Shown here: piece by piece, positions 32,141 to 46,520 of the stretch
How positions within the stretch are numbered: position 1 is the first letter of the stretch
How the letters are laid out: each line of letters opens with the position of its first letter
Assembly (NCBI GenBank): GCA_021442155.1
Contig: JAKCPB010000335.1
Coordinates: forward strand, 62,001-126,000
Length of the DNA: 64,000 nucleotides
Source: Cymbidium sinense
Taxonomy: Eukaryota; Streptophyta; Magnoliopsida; Asparagales; Orchidaceae
Direction: 5' to 3'
Translations under genes and position numbers: made by a program
The notes under the pieces: model-generated
The model's input: only the letters and a program-made list of their open reading frames with translations
The model's database searches: none
Told to the model about the DNA's origin: nothing

Positions 32141-34487
32141 CTTAAAAACCCCCACAACATTGAATACCTTTGTTGAAATTATAATTTAATTCATTTATAA
32201 TCTTGGTTGTATAAGGATAGAGCTCGACTTCCCACATTTGATATTTTTGGGTTTGTACGACGGTGCCCTATCATAAACAGCTACTTATTCTTTTTCTGAA
32301 TAGCTTTATAAATTGTTTGATGATTTTTTTAGTTGTTGCATTAAGTGACATGCTTTTCCTAGTTTCTTCCTTGGTTTATGTGTGGCCTAGATGTGGATTA
32401 GGCTCTTTATAAAAAAATTAAATCTTTTACACAACTTAACTACTCAAATTAAAATTAAACAACTCATAACCTCGCCTAAGACTTAAAATTAAAATCAAGA
32501 TAAAAGAATTAGCAACCCCTTAGCTAGATGAGTATTTCTTTATAATATCATTCACAAATGCATCTTATTTCACACTTTATTGCAGGGCTTCCACCTTTGT
32601 AAGAGAACCCGACTTGACCTTTGAGGGTCGTGGTGGAAACTCACCTCCTACCTTCTCATTGATTTTGGCCAATAATCTAATTTTTCATGCATTAGTCATA
32701 AAGAACCTATAAGCCCGAGTCAAAAATAATTGTCCAAAAATAAAAATTAAAATGAAATTTAAATTATATTAGATTTAGGTCATTTGAAGCATGTCCCTTA
32801 CATGATCTAGTCTCTTTAGGGAGTGAGTTTAAGGACTTAGCTTCTTTCTAAGTAATAACAACCTAGCTATCTTGCATAAGCATAAAGACTTGCCTACATG
32901 TATTTTAAATCATAGTAGGAGTTAGTTGGTAGCAACCCCCAGGAGGTTGTAAGTCCAAGCTATCGGATGGTTTGTCAAACTAAACCTAAACCCTAAATAA
33001 AATAAAATAAAATAAAATAAACTAAAAATAAACCTAAACCTAATATAAAACAAAAACCTAAAAATATACCTAAAATAAAAACCTAAAACCTAAACCTAAA
33101 AGAATAAAATAAATACCTAAACATAAACCTAAAAATAAAACTAAACAAAAAGATAAACATAAACCAAAAACCTAAACCTAAAAAAATAAACTAAAATAAA
33201 AAACCTAAACTAAAATAAATAATCCTAAATTAGGTAAACTAAACTAAATAAAAATAAAAATAAAAACTAAATAAAATTAAAAAATAAAAAATAAAAAAAT
33301 AAATAAACTAATTAAACCTAAACCTATTAGTTTACTTAATTAATAAAACTAAAACTAAACTAAATCCTAAACCCACAAACCTTGAACTACAACCCTAAAC
33401 CAAAGACCCAAAATGCTAAAAAACCTAAAACCCTAAACCTTAAACCCTAAACTAACCCTAAACCCAAACCTTAAGCCCTAAAAACCCAAAACCCTAAAGC
33501 CTAAAGCATGAAAACCTAAACCTAAACTAATTTAAACCTAAAAATAAAATAATTTATTAAACCAAAACTTAAAAATAAATAAATAAATAAACCTAAACCT
33601 AATATAATAAAAAATAAAAAAATGAAAACCTAAACTAAAACCTAATCCTATTCCTAAAAATAAAATAAATTTAATTAAACTAATAAAAATAAACTAAAAT
33701 AAAATAAATAAAATCCTAAATTAAACTAAAGAAAATAAAATAAACCTAAGAATAAAAACTTAAATAAAATAAAAACTAAATGTAAAATAAAAATAAAATA
33801 AACCGAAAATATAATAAGATAAAAATTAAATAAAAACCTAAACTTAAAAATATATATAAAAAATAAAACCAAAACCAGGCTGAAAATAGACCTAAACCTA
33901 AAATAAAAATAAAATAAACAAAATAAAATAAACTTAAACCTAAACTAAAATAAATTAAACTAAAATAAATAAAATCTAAATCTAAACTAAATAAAATAAA
34001 ATAAACGAAATAAACTAAAATGAAACCTTTAAAATAAACATAAAAACAAAACCTAAAAAAAATAAAAAAATAAAACCTAAACCTAAACCTAAAAAATAAA
34101 CTAAATAAATAACTTAAAATGAAATAAATAAACCAAAGATACATAAACTAACAAAATAAAAAATAAAAAAACTAAAATAAATACAAAATAAAGTAAATAA
34201 TTGAAATAAACATAAACCTACAAGTTTACTTAATTTTTAATAAAAAAATAACATAAACCCTAAACCATAAAGCTACATTGATAAACATTAAACGCTAAAC
34301 TGTAAACCCTTAAAAAACCCTAAACCATAAACCCTAAACCCTAAAAGCATAAACCCTAAAAACTAAACCCTAAACTAAACCACAAACACTAACCCTAAAC
34401 CCTAAACCCTAAACCCCAAATCCTAAACCTAAACCTAAAGCAACTAAATAATTTTAAAAAGTAAACCTAAACTAAAACCATAACCCT

Positions 34488-34940
34488 AAGAATGGGCAGA
34501 ACCTTGATGAAAAGAACATCACTGCCAACCAAGCTCAATCAAGATCTGGCAGTGGAGACGAAGGTGGAGGCAGCAATTTTTGCAATGGTGGTGGGGTATC
34601 TAGAGGTGCTGGTCGATATGGAGGTGGTGGTTGCGAGTGATGGTTATGGAGGGGAAGAGCAACAGGTTACAACATGTGTGGGAGAGAGATCGTGATATGA
34701 TGGTGGATCCTTCTATTCGAGGCTAGGGTGGTTCATGGGAACCGAGAAAATGAAGAATGGTGATCCGATCATCCAAGGCGTGTCTATAGAGACAATTCTA
34801 GTTATCTAAGGTTTTTTATTTCCTCTAAGCATGCTCTTTTTTGATCTATGTCATCGCTTATATCATAAAAAACTTGTTGTGTTACTTGGTTTATGAAATT
34901 GAAAAGAAGAAAGGTTAAATATGAACTTTTTTTCTGTAAA
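34488..34940 (+). pseudogene. Glycine-rich RNA-binding protein fragment, cassette A
   Basis: In frame from 34488 it reads KNGQNLDEKNITANQAQSRS, the end of an RRM as in plant glycine-rich RNA-binding proteins (GRP7-like), then a glycine-rich tail with GGGV, GAGRYGGGG, and a TGA at about 34637. In other frames the tail continues with the RDRDMM and GGSFYSR-like end, followed by a 3'UTR-like part with TAGTTATCTA, CATGCTC, TTTGATCTATGTCATCGC and TTGTGTTACTTGG. It ends in an A-rich run at about 34940. The RRM's RNP1 and RNP2 motifs are absent, so it is a 5'-truncated copy. CCCTAAA repeats lie on both sides. Confidence 0.85.
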
Positions 34941-36987
34941 AAAAAATTAAAAACCCTAAACCCTAAACCAAAACTTGAACCCTAGACCTAAAACCAAAAC
35001 CCTAAACCCTAAACCCTAAACCCTAAAAACACCTAAACCTTAAACCCTATACTATAAACCCTAAACCCTAAACCTTAAAACCCTAAACCCATAAACCCTA
35101 AAAAGCTTAAATGCTAAATCTAAACTAAATCTAAAAATAAAATTAATAAATAAACCTAAACTAAAAAATAATAAATAATAAAATAAATAAATAACATAAA
35201 CTAAAACTTAAACCTAAACCTAAACCTAAAAGAAAATAAAATAAGAAATAAAAATAAACTAAATAAAATAAATAAAACCTAAACTAAACTAGAAAATAAA
35301 AAACGTAAATCAAATTAAAACTAAACTTAAAATAAAAATAAAATACACCTAAAATAAAATAAAATAAAAACTACATAAAAACCTAAACCAAAATAATAAA
35401 CCTAAAAATAAAACTTAAAATGAATAAAAATAAAACCAAACTTAAAAAAAAAAAGCTAAACATAAAATAAAAAATAAAATAAACCTAAACCTACACTAAA
35501 ATAAACTAAATTAAAATAAATAAAAACTAAACCTAAAATAAACTAAACTTAAACTAACTAAAATAAAATAAACTAAAAATAAACCTAAACCTAAACTAAA
35601 ATATAAAACCTAAAAATAAAAAAAAAAATAAAAACCTAAAACTTAAACCTAAAAAAATAAAAAAAAATAAAAACCTAAACCTAAACATAAAAATAAAAAA
35701 TAAAACCTAAACCTAAAAAGATAAAGTAAAAATATAACTAACTTTAAAAATAAACCTAAACCTAAAAAATAAACTAAAATAAAACCTAAACTAAAATAAA
35801 TAAACCTAAAATAAATAAACTAAACTAAATAAAATAAAAATAGAACTAAATAAAAAATAAATAAATATAATAAAATAAATAAAAAATAAACTAAATAAAC
35901 CTAAACCTACCAGTTTACTTAATTCAAAAAAAAATAAATAACATAAATAAATAATACCCTAACAGTAAACCCTAAACCATAAAACTAATCATAAACCATA
36001 AACTCTAAACCCTAAACTTACAACAGATCCACAAATCTTAATTATGATTCATCCAAAACCTAAAAAACCCAGACCCCAAAACTAAACTTCCAAAATCCTA
36101 AACTCACCCCATATAACCCACCTTGACCACACCCTACCCTCCAAACCAAAACTAACCCTAAACTCTTAACTAGCGTTAAACTAACCTCTCACCACCTTAA
36201 ACTTTACCCTCCACACTATGACCACTGACCTTAAACTCTAAACCATACCCCTAAAACCCTGGGTCCCTTAACCCTCCAAAACCCTGAGCCACACACCCAA
36301 ACCTAAACCTACCTGCCTAAACTCTAAATAATTAACTTAAAATAAAATAAATAAACCTAAACTAAATAAATAAATAAAATACATAAACTAAACCTAAACC
36401 TAAAAATAAATAAACTAAAATAAATAAAATTTAAATAATACTAGAAAATAAACTTAAGAATAACAACCATAATAAAAAATAAAATAAAACATTAAAATAA
36501 ATAAAATTAACCTAAATAAAATAAAATAAAACTAAATAAAACCTAAACCTAAAAACTAAATCTAAAATAAATAAAATAAAACCTAAACTAAAAACTAAAA
36601 AAAAAACTAAATAAAAATATAAATAAAACTAAACCTAAACTAAAATAAAATAAACTATAATAAAAAAATAAACCTAAACCTAAAATTAAACTAAACTAAA
36701 TAAAATAAAATAAACTAAAAAATAAACCTAAACCTAAACTAAAAAATAAAAAATAAAAATAAAGCTAAAATAAAAACTTAAAACCTGAACCTAAAAATAT
36801 AAAATAAAAACTAAATCCTAAATTAAAAATAAAAAATAAAACCTAAATATAAAAAATAAAATATAAATAAAACAACTAAAAAATAATCTTGAACTAAAAT
36901 AAATAAACCAATAATAAATAGAAATAAAAAGTAAACATAAATAAAATAAATTAAACTAAAATAAATAAAAAATAAACTATATAAATA

Positions 36988-37030
36988 AAAGAAGAAATGT
37001 TGAATTTGAATTTGTTTTATGTTAAAAAAA
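36988..37030 (+). pseudogene. GRP cassette remnant (3' end only)
   Basis: GAAGAAATGTTGAATTTGAA followed by TTTGTTTTATGTT is the extreme 3' end of the cassettes at 53855, 56578 and 58138. It is followed directly by an A run and CCCTAAA repeats as in those copies. It shows that a fifth cassette once stood here and was mostly deleted. Confidence 0.75.
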
Positions 37031-40000
37031 ATCAAAAACCCTAAACCCTAAACCCTAAACTCCAAACCCTAAACCCTATACCCTAAACCATAAAACCCTA
37101 ATTTCTAAACCCTAACCCATAAAATATAAACCCTAAGCCCTAAACCCCTAATCCTTACCCTAAACCTTAAAAAGTTAAAAACCTAAAAATAAAATAATTA
37201 AAAAAGTATAAACCAAAATAAAATAATAAAATAAAATAAAATAAAAATAGAAACAAGAACCTAAATATAAACCTAAACCTAAGAAGAAAATAAAATAAAA
37301 TAAAAACTAAATAAAATATAATAAATAAAAACCTAAACTAAATTAAAGAAATAAAAAATCTAAATAAAATAAAAACTAAACATAAAATAAAAATAAAATA
37401 AACCTAAAACTAAACTAAACTTAAAACTAAGTAAAAACCTAAACCTAAATAATAAACATAAAAATATAAACAAGAAATAAATAAGAAATAAAAATTAAAC
37501 CCTAAACTAAAAAAAGCAAACCTAAAATAAAAATAAAATAAATCTAAACCTACACTAAAATAAACTAAACTAAAATAAATAAAACCTAAACCTAAAACTA
37601 TAATAAACTAAATCGAAACCAAAACCTAAATTAAATAAATAAAATAAACTAAAAATAAACATAAACCTAAACTAAACCTAACTATAAAAACTAAACCTAA
37701 CAATAAAAACTAAACCTAACAATAATAAATTAAAAACCTAAACCTAAACCTAGATATAAAAATTAAACCTAAAACCCTAAAGCTTAAACCATAAATCCTA
37801 AACCTCCAAAAACACTAAAACCTTATACCCAAACCATAAACACTAAACCCTAATCCCCAAACCCTAAAGCTAAACCACTAAACCCTAAACCCAAAACCTA
37901 AATACTTCCCTAAAACTAAACCCTAAATCAACCCTAAAACTTAAACCTAAAAAATAAAACTATAACATAAACCTAACCTAAAGAATAAAATAAAAATAAA
38001 ACTAAACTAAAAAATAAACTTTAACCTAAACCTAAACCTAAAATATAAAATAAAATAAAAACCTAAACTAAAATAAATAAACATAAAATAAATTAAATAA
38101 AAATAAAAATAGACCTAAATAAATATAAAAAATAAAATGAACTAAATAAATCTAAACCTACAAGTTTACTTAACTTAAAAAAAAACAAAAAAATTAAAAA
38201 AATTTTAAAAAAAAGCTAACACTATACCCTAAAAATATTCCTAAACCATAAACTCTGAACCCTAAACTTTCAACCCTTAACCCTAAACCCTAAAACCCTA
38301 AACCCTAAACACCAAACCATAAACCCTAAACCTAAACCCTAAACCCTAAACCATAAACCATAGACCCTAAAAATAAAAAAAACTAAACATAAAATAAATA
38401 AAGCCTAAAAATAAAATAAATAAATAAACTGCAATCTAAATAATATAATAAAATAAAAAACATAAAAACCCAAACTTAAACCTAAACTTATACCTAAACT
38501 TAAAAATTAAACAAAATAAAAAATAAAATAAACCTAAAAATAAAAACCAAACTAAAATAAAAACTAAACGTAAAATAAAAATAAAATAAACTTAAAATAG
38601 AATAAAATAAAAAATAAAGAAAAACCTAAACCTAAAAAATAAAACTAAAAATAAATTAAAAAACTTAAACCCTAAACTAAAAAAAACTAAACCTAAAATA
38701 AACAAAATAAAATAAGCCTAAACCTAAAATAAAATAAACTAAAGTAAAATAGATAAAATCTAAACCTAAACCTAAACCCCAAACTAAATAAAATAAAATA
38801 TTCTAAAAATAAACCTATACTTAAAGTAAAACATAATACCAAAAAATAAACTTAAAATGAAAACCTAAAACCTAAACCAAGTATTAAGAACTAAAATGTA
38901 AAATTAAAAGAGAAAATAAAAATAAAACTAAACTAAAAAATCAACATAAACCTAAACATAAACCAAGAAAATAAAATAAAATAAAAAACTTAAATAAAAA
39001 AATAAACTAAAATCAAAAACCTAAATAAAAATAAATAAACCTAAAGTAAATAAACTAAACAAAATAAAATTTTAAAATAAAACTAAATAAACCTAAAAAA
39101 TAAAATAAACTAAAATAAATAAAAAATAAACTAAATAGACCTAAACTAACTAGTTTACTTAATTAAAAAAAACTCTTAAACCCTAAACCCTAAATCCTAA
39201 ACCTTGCCTAAAAACCTCCAAAACCCCAACCAAACCTGCAACCTAAAACCCTCCCTAAACCCTAAACCCTAAGCCTAAACTAACCCTCTACCACCACCTT
39301 AAACCACAAAACAACCTAAACCCTAAACAAATCCTAAACCCTAAAGCTTAAACCCTAAACTTAAAAATTCTAAACCATAAACTAACCCTAAACCCTAAAC
39401 TAAACCTAAACACTAAACCCTAGAAACCCTAAACCCTAAACCATAAACCCTAAACTATGAACCCAAAACCAAAAAAAACCCTAAACCCTAAACCCTAAAC
39501 CCTGATCCTTAAACCTTAATCACCCTCCCTAAATCCTAAACCCTAAACAAAATAAAAAAACCATAAACCCTAAAAAGCTAAAGAGCTAAACCTAAAATAA
39601 ATAAAACCTAAAAAACATAAATAAAAAAATCTAAATCAAAATAAAATAAAAAAATAAAATAAAATAATAACATAAATTAAAACATAATCCTAAACCTAAA
39701 TCTAAATCTAAACCTAAAAAGAAAATAAAATAAAAATATCAAAACTAAAGTAAAATAAAATAAATAATAACCTAAACTAAATTAAAAAATAAAAAACCTA
39801 AATAAAATTAAAAACTAAACCAAAAATAAAAAATAAAATTAACCTAAAATAAAATAAAATAAAAACTAAATAAAAAATCTAAGCCTAAACAACAAAATGA
39901 AAATTAAATAAAAAATAAAACATAAACCCTAAACTAAGCAAAACCTAAACCTAAAATAAAAATAAAATAAACCTAAAACTAAACTAAAATAAACTAAACT

Positions 40001-43000
40001 AGAATAAATAAATCCTAAACCAAAACCTAGATTGAACTAAACCTAAACCTAAACTAAATAAAATAAAATAAACTAATAATAAACCTAAACCAAAACTAAA
40101 AAATAAAACCTAAAAATAATCCCAAAATAAAAACCTAATACCTAAACCTAAAAAAATAAAATAAAAACATAAACCTAAACCTAAAAATTAAATTTAGAAT
40201 AAAACTAAACTAAAAAATAAACTAAACCTAAACCTAAACATAAAAAACAAACTAAAATAAAAAACCTAAACTAAAATAAATAAACCTAAAATAAATAAAC
40301 AAAGCTAAATATATAGAAAAATAAATAAAGTTAAAATAAAAAATAAAAAACTAAAATAAATAAAAAAATTATCTAAATAACCCTAAAACCTACAACCCTA
40401 AACATTAAACCCCAAACCCTAAACCCTAAACCCTAAACCCTAAACCCTAAGCCCTAAAAACCTAAAAACCTAAAAACCTATAGCTAAACTAAATAAAACC
40501 TAAAAATAAAATAAATAAAAAACCTAAACCTAAATAAAACCTAAATAAATAAAAAACCTAAACCTAAATAAAATAAAGTGAAATAAATACCTAAATTAAA
40601 ACCTAAACCTAAACCTAAAAATAAAATAAAATAAAAACTAAAAATTAACTCAAATAAAATAAATAAAAGCCTAAACTAAACTAAAACATATAATAAACCT
40701 AAAAATAAAAAACATAAATAAAATAATAACTAAATGTAAAAAAAAAATAAAATAAACCTAAAACAAAATAAAATAAAATTGAAAAAAAAGCCTAAGCCTA
40801 AAAAATAAACCTAAAAATAAATCCTAAAGTAAATAACAAATAAAACCTAAGCCCTAAACAAAAAAATAAAACTAAACCTAAAATGAACCTAAAATCAAAT
40901 CCTAAAACCTAAACCTAAATAAATAAAATAAAATCCTAAACCTAAACCTAAAAAATAAAATAAAAATAAAAGTAAACTAAAAAATAAGCATAAACCTAAA
41001 CCTAAACAAAAAAAATAAACTAAAATAAAAAAACCTAAACTAAAATAAAAAACCTAAAAAAATAAACAAAAGTAAATAAAAATAAAAATCAAACCTAAAT
41101 AAAAATAAAAAATAAAATAAACTAAAATTATTAATAAATAAACTAAATAAATCTAAACTTGTTGGTTTACTTAATTTAAAAGAAAAAAAAACCCTAAAAC
41201 CTAAACTTTAAACCCTAAGCCTTAAATCCTAAGCCATAAACCCTAAACCCTAAACCCCAAAACTAACTATAAACCCTAAACCCTAAACCTCCAATCCTAA
41301 ACTTACAACCCTAAACTCGAAACTCTAAACCTTAAACATTAAACTATAAACTAACACTAAACCCTAAACCCTAAACCCTAAACCCTAAAACCCCCAAACC
41401 ATGACCACAACGTAAAAAACCTAAACCTAAACTAAATAAAACCTAAAATTAAAATAAATAAATACAAAATTGAACATAAATAAAATAATTAAATAAAAAA
41501 AATAAAAACCTAAACCTAAACCTAAACTTAAAAATAAAATAAAATAAAAAATAAAAACTAAATTCAAATAAAATAAATAGAAACCTAAACTAAACTAAAA
41601 AATAAAATAAACCTAAAAATTTAAAACCTAAATATAATAAAAACTAAATATAAAATAAAATTATAAACCTAAAAAAAACCTAAACATAAAAAAAACTTAA
41701 ATCCTAAACTAAAAAAAATCCAAAACATAAAATAAATAAAATAAATAAACCTAAACCAAAACTAAAATAAACTAAAGTAAAATAAATAAAATCTAAACCT
41801 AAACCTAAAATAAACTAAGCCTAAACTCGAAACTAAATAAAATAAAATATACTAAAAATAAACCTATACTTAAAATAAAAAATAAAACCAAAAAATAAAC
41901 TAAAAATGAAAACCTAAAACCTAAACTATAAATAGCAAATAACCCTAAACCATAAACCCTAAACCCTAAACCCTAAACCTTAAACCCTAAACACTAAACC
42001 CTAAACCCTAAACCCAAAAAAAAAATAATAAAAAAACCATAAAAATAAAAAAAATTAAAATAAAATAAAAAAAATAAAAAAATAAATAAATAAATAAATA
42101 AAAAAACCTAAACCCTAAACCCCAAAAACCCTAAACCCTAAACCCTAATCCCTAAAACCCTAATCGCTAAACCCTAAACCTTAAATCCTAAACCCTAAAC
42201 CTAAACCCTAAACATTAAACATAAAAAAATCCATAAACCCTAAAAAGCTAAAAACCTAAACCTAAACTAAATAAAACCTAAAAAATAAAATAAATAAAAA
42301 ATATAAACCAAAATAAAATAAAGTAAGCACATAAACTCAAATTTAAACCTAAACCTAAACCTAAAAAGAAAATAAAATAAAAATTAAAACTAAAGTAAAA
42401 TAAAATAAATAATAACCTAGACTAAATTGAAAAATAAAAACCCTAAATAAATTAAAAATTAAACCTAAAATAAAAATAAAATAAACCTAAAATAAAATAA
42501 AGTAAAAACTAAATAAAAATCTAAACCTAAACAATAAGCCTAAAAAAAATAAAAAATAAAACCTAAACCCTAGACTAAAAAAAACATAAACCTAAAATAT
42601 AAATAAAAAAATCTACACCTAAACTAAATTAAACTAAACTAAAACAAAATAAACCCTAAACCAAAACCTAAAATAAACTAAACCTAAACTTAAACTAAAC
42701 AAAATAAAATAGACTAAAAATTAACCTAAACATAAACTAAAAAATAGAACCTAAAGATAAGCATAAAATAAAATCCTAAAACCTAAACCTAAAAAAATAA
42801 AATAAAAACAAAAACATAAGCATAAAAATTAAAATTAAAATAAAACTAAACTAAAAAATAAACCAAAACCTAAGCATAAAAAATTACTAAAATAAGAAAC
42901 ATAAACTAAAATAAATAAGCATAAAATAAATAAATTAAACTAAATAAAAAGAAAAATAAGCCAAAATCAAAATGAAAAATAAAATAAATAAAAAATAAAC

Positions 43001-44830
43001 TAAATAAACCTAAACCTATGAATTTACTTAATTTAAATAAATAAAATAATAAAAATTAAAATTCAATCCCTAACCCTAAACCCTAAAATAATCTCTAAAC
43101 CCTAAACTATAAACCCTAAACATACAACCCTAAACCCTAAACCCTTAACCCTAAAACATATAACCCTAAACCCTAAACCCCAAACCCTAAACCCTAAACC
43201 CTGATCCCAAAACCCTAAACCCTAAAAAATAGAACCTAAAAATAAAATAAATAAAAAACCTAAACTTAAATAAAATAAATTAAATTAAATTAAATAAAAA
43301 CCTAAACTAAAACCTGAACCTAAACCTAAAAATAAAATAAAATAAAATAAAAAACTAAACTCAAATAAAATAAATAAAAACCTAAACTAAACTAAAAAAA
43401 TAAAATAAATCTAAAAATAAAAAACCTAAAAAAATATAACTAAATGTAAAATAAAAATAAAATAAACCTAAATGAAAATAAAATAAAACCTAAATAAAAA
43501 CCTAAACCTGAAAAATAAACCTAAAAATAAATCCTAAAAATAAATAAAAAATAAAACCTAAACCATAAACTAAAAATAAACCTAAACCTAAACTAAAATA
43601 AACTAAACTAAAATAAATAAAACCTAAACCAAAACTTAAAATAAACTAAACCTAAACCAAAACCCTAAACTAAATTAAATAAAATAAACTAAAAACAAAC
43701 CTGTACTGAAACTAAAAAAATAAAGAAAAATAAACATAAAATTATAATTGAAAACCTAAACATAAAAAAAATAAAATTAAAACCTAAACCTAAAAAAATA
43801 AATTAAAATAAAACTAAACTAAACAATAAACATAAACCTAAACCTAAACTAAAATAAATAAATTAAAATAAAAACCCAAACTAAAATAAAAAACTTAAAA
43901 TAAATAAACAAAATTAAATGAAAATAAAAAATAAACTTAAATAAAAAAATAAATTAATCTAAAATTAATAAAAAAAATAAACTAAATAAACCTAAACTTA
44001 CCGGTTTACTTAATTTAAAAGAAAAAAAACCCTAAACCTTAAACCCTAAATCCTAAGCCTTAAATCCTAAACCCTAAAACCAAAACCCTAAGACTAACCC
44101 TAAATGCTAAACCATAAACCTTCAACCCTAAATCTATAACCCTAAACAAGAACCCCTAAACCTTAAAAAACCCTAAACCCTAAACCTTAAATAATTAACT
44201 AACATTAAACCACAAACCTTAAGCCCTAAACCCTAAATCGTAACCCTAAACTCTAAAGCCTAACCCTAAATCATAAACCCTAAACCCTATACCCTAAATC
44301 CTAAAACCCTAAACCTTAAACTATAAACTAACTCTAAATCCTAAACCCTCAAAACCATAAAACTTAAAGGCTAAACCTTAAACCTTAAACCCTAAACCCT
44401 AAACTAACCCTCAACCCTAAGCTAACCCTAAACCCTAAACCCTAAACCCTAAACCTAAATGCTAAACCCTAAAAACCAAAAAACCTAAACCTAAACTAAA
44501 TAAAACATAAAATAAAAATAAAAGTCCAAACTAAAACCTAAACCTAAACCTAAAAATAAAATAAAATAAACTAAAATATAATAAACCTAATAATAAAAAA
44601 ACTTATATAAAATAAAAACAAAACATAAAGTAAAACTAAAATAAACTTAAAATAAAATAAAATAAAAACAAATAAAAACCTAAACCTAAAAAAACATAAA
44701 AATAAATAAAAAATAAAACCTAAACCCTAAACTAAAATAAACCTAAACCTAAAAAAATAATAAAATTAATAAAATAAAATAAACTAAACCTAAAATAAAA
44801 TAAACTAAAATAAAATAAATAAAACAAAAA

Positions 44831-46520
44831 CCTAAACCTAAAGTAAACTAAACCTCAACCTAAACATAAACTAAATAAAATAAAATAAACTCAAAATAAA
44901 CCTAAACCTAAACTAAAAAATGAAACCTGAAAATAATGCTAAAATAAAAACCTAAAATCTAAACGTAAAGAAATAAATAAAAACTTGAACCAAAAAATAA
45001 AAAATAAAACCTAAACATAAAAAATAAAATAAAAATAAAACTCAACTAAAAAATAAACTTAAACCTAAACTTAAACCTTAAAAATAAAATAAAATTAAAA
45101 TAATAAAATAAAATAAATAAACCTAAAATAAATAAACTAAACTAAATAAAAAATAAACATAAATAAAAATAAAAATAAGAAATAAAATAAACTAAAATAA
45201 CTAAAAAATAAACTAAATAAACTTAAACCTATCGATTTACTTAATTTACAAAAAAAACCTTAAACCCTAAACCCTAGACCCTAAACCCCAAAAACCCTAA
45301 ATCCTAAAGCCTAAACACTTAACCCAAAACCCTAAACCTTAAACCCTAAACCCTAAGACTAAAACCCTAAACAATAAACCATAAACTTTAAACCCTAAAC
45401 CCTAAAAAATAAAATATATAAATATACATAAAGCTAAATAAAATAAAATAATAAAATTAAATAAAATAAAACCTAAATTAAAACCTAAACCTAAAAATAA
45501 AATAAAATAAACTAAGAAAAATAAACTAAAATATAATAAATAAAAACCCAAACTAAACTAAAAAATAAAATAAACCTAATAATAAAAAACCTAAATAAAA
45601 AGAGAATAAAACGTAAAATAAAAATAAAATAAACCTAAAATAAACCTAAACTAAAATAAAATAAATAAAATAAAATCCTAAACCTAAAGTAAACTAAACC
45701 TCAACCTAAACATAAACTAAATAAAACAAAATAAACTCAAAATAAACCTAAACCTAAACTAAAAAATGAAACCTGAAAATAATGCTAAAATAAAAACCTA
45801 AAATCTAAACTTAAAGAAATAAATAAAAACTTGAACCAAAAAATAAAAAATAAAACCTAAACCTAAAAAATAAAATAAAAATAAAACTCAACTAAAAAAT
45901 AAACTTAAACCTAAACTTAAACCTTAAAAATAAAATAAAATTAAAATAATAAAATAAAATAAATAAACCTAAAATAAACTAAACTAAATAAAAATAAATA
46001 AACATAAATAAAATAAAAATAAGAAATAAAATAAACTAAAATAACTAAAAATAAACTAAATAAACTTAAACCTATCGATTTACTTAATTTACAAAAGAAA
46101 ACCTTAAACCCTAAACCCTAGACCCTAAACCCCAAAAACCCTAAATCCTAAAGCCTAAACACTTAACCCAAAACCCTAAACCTTAAACCCTAACCCTAAA
46201 CCTTAAGCACTAAAACCCTAAACAATAAACCATAAACCTTAAACCCTAAACCCTAAAAATAAAATATATAAATATACATAAAGCTAAATAAAATAAAATA
46301 ATAAAATTAAATAAAATAAAAACCTAAATTAAAACCTAAACCTAAAAATAAAATAAAATAAACTAAGAAAAATAAACTAAAATATAATAAATAAAAACCC
46401 AAACTAAACTAAAAAATAAAATAAACCTAATAATAAAACCTAAATAAAAAAGAGAAATAAAACGAAAAATAAAATAAAATAAACCTAAAATAAACCTAAA
46501 ATAAATAAAATAAAATAAAA
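44831..46520 (+). repeat. Near-identical tandem duplication, unit about 845 bp
   Basis: 44831-45676 and 45677-46520 carry the same sequence with few differences, including marker CCTATCGATTTACTTAATT at 45235 and 46078, the distinctive words AAAATATATAAATATACATAAAGC near 45412 and 46260, and AACCTCAACC near 44852 and 45697. Similarity is far higher than between other satellite units, so the duplication is recent. Confidence 0.85.

Larger units (their letters stand above)
28862..32990 (+). repeat. Long repeat X, copy 3 (direct, truncated by satellite)
   Basis: Direct-orientation copy, facing copy 2 head to head across a 2.9-kb spacer. It starts at about GGGGCTTTGTCTACC and follows copy 2 to about 32990, where it breaks off into telomere-like satellite; copy 2 continues about 0.8 kb further. 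No ORF beyond a Lys/Glu-rich run over a purine tract (31982-32176). The word GTAAGAGAACCCGA at 32599, flanked by TTCCACC (32589-32595) and GGTGGAA (32632-32638), links X to the gypsy element's 3' repeats. Confidence 0.7.

Noticed and set aside
31982..32176. Lys/Glu-rich plus-strand ORF
   Set aside because: Most of it is the purine tract at 32083-32140 in non-coding X; other X copies do not keep the frame.
33776..34144. 122-codon minus-strand ORF rich in Phe, Tyr and Leu (also 36823-37035 minus)
   Set aside because: It is a translation of TTTAGG/TTTATTT satellite; the membrane-like composition comes from the T-rich strand and no domain is present.
34488..34940. A working glycine-rich RNA-binding protein gene
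   Set aside because: All four cassettes lack RNP1, RNP2 and a start, and have stops or indels in the remaining frame.
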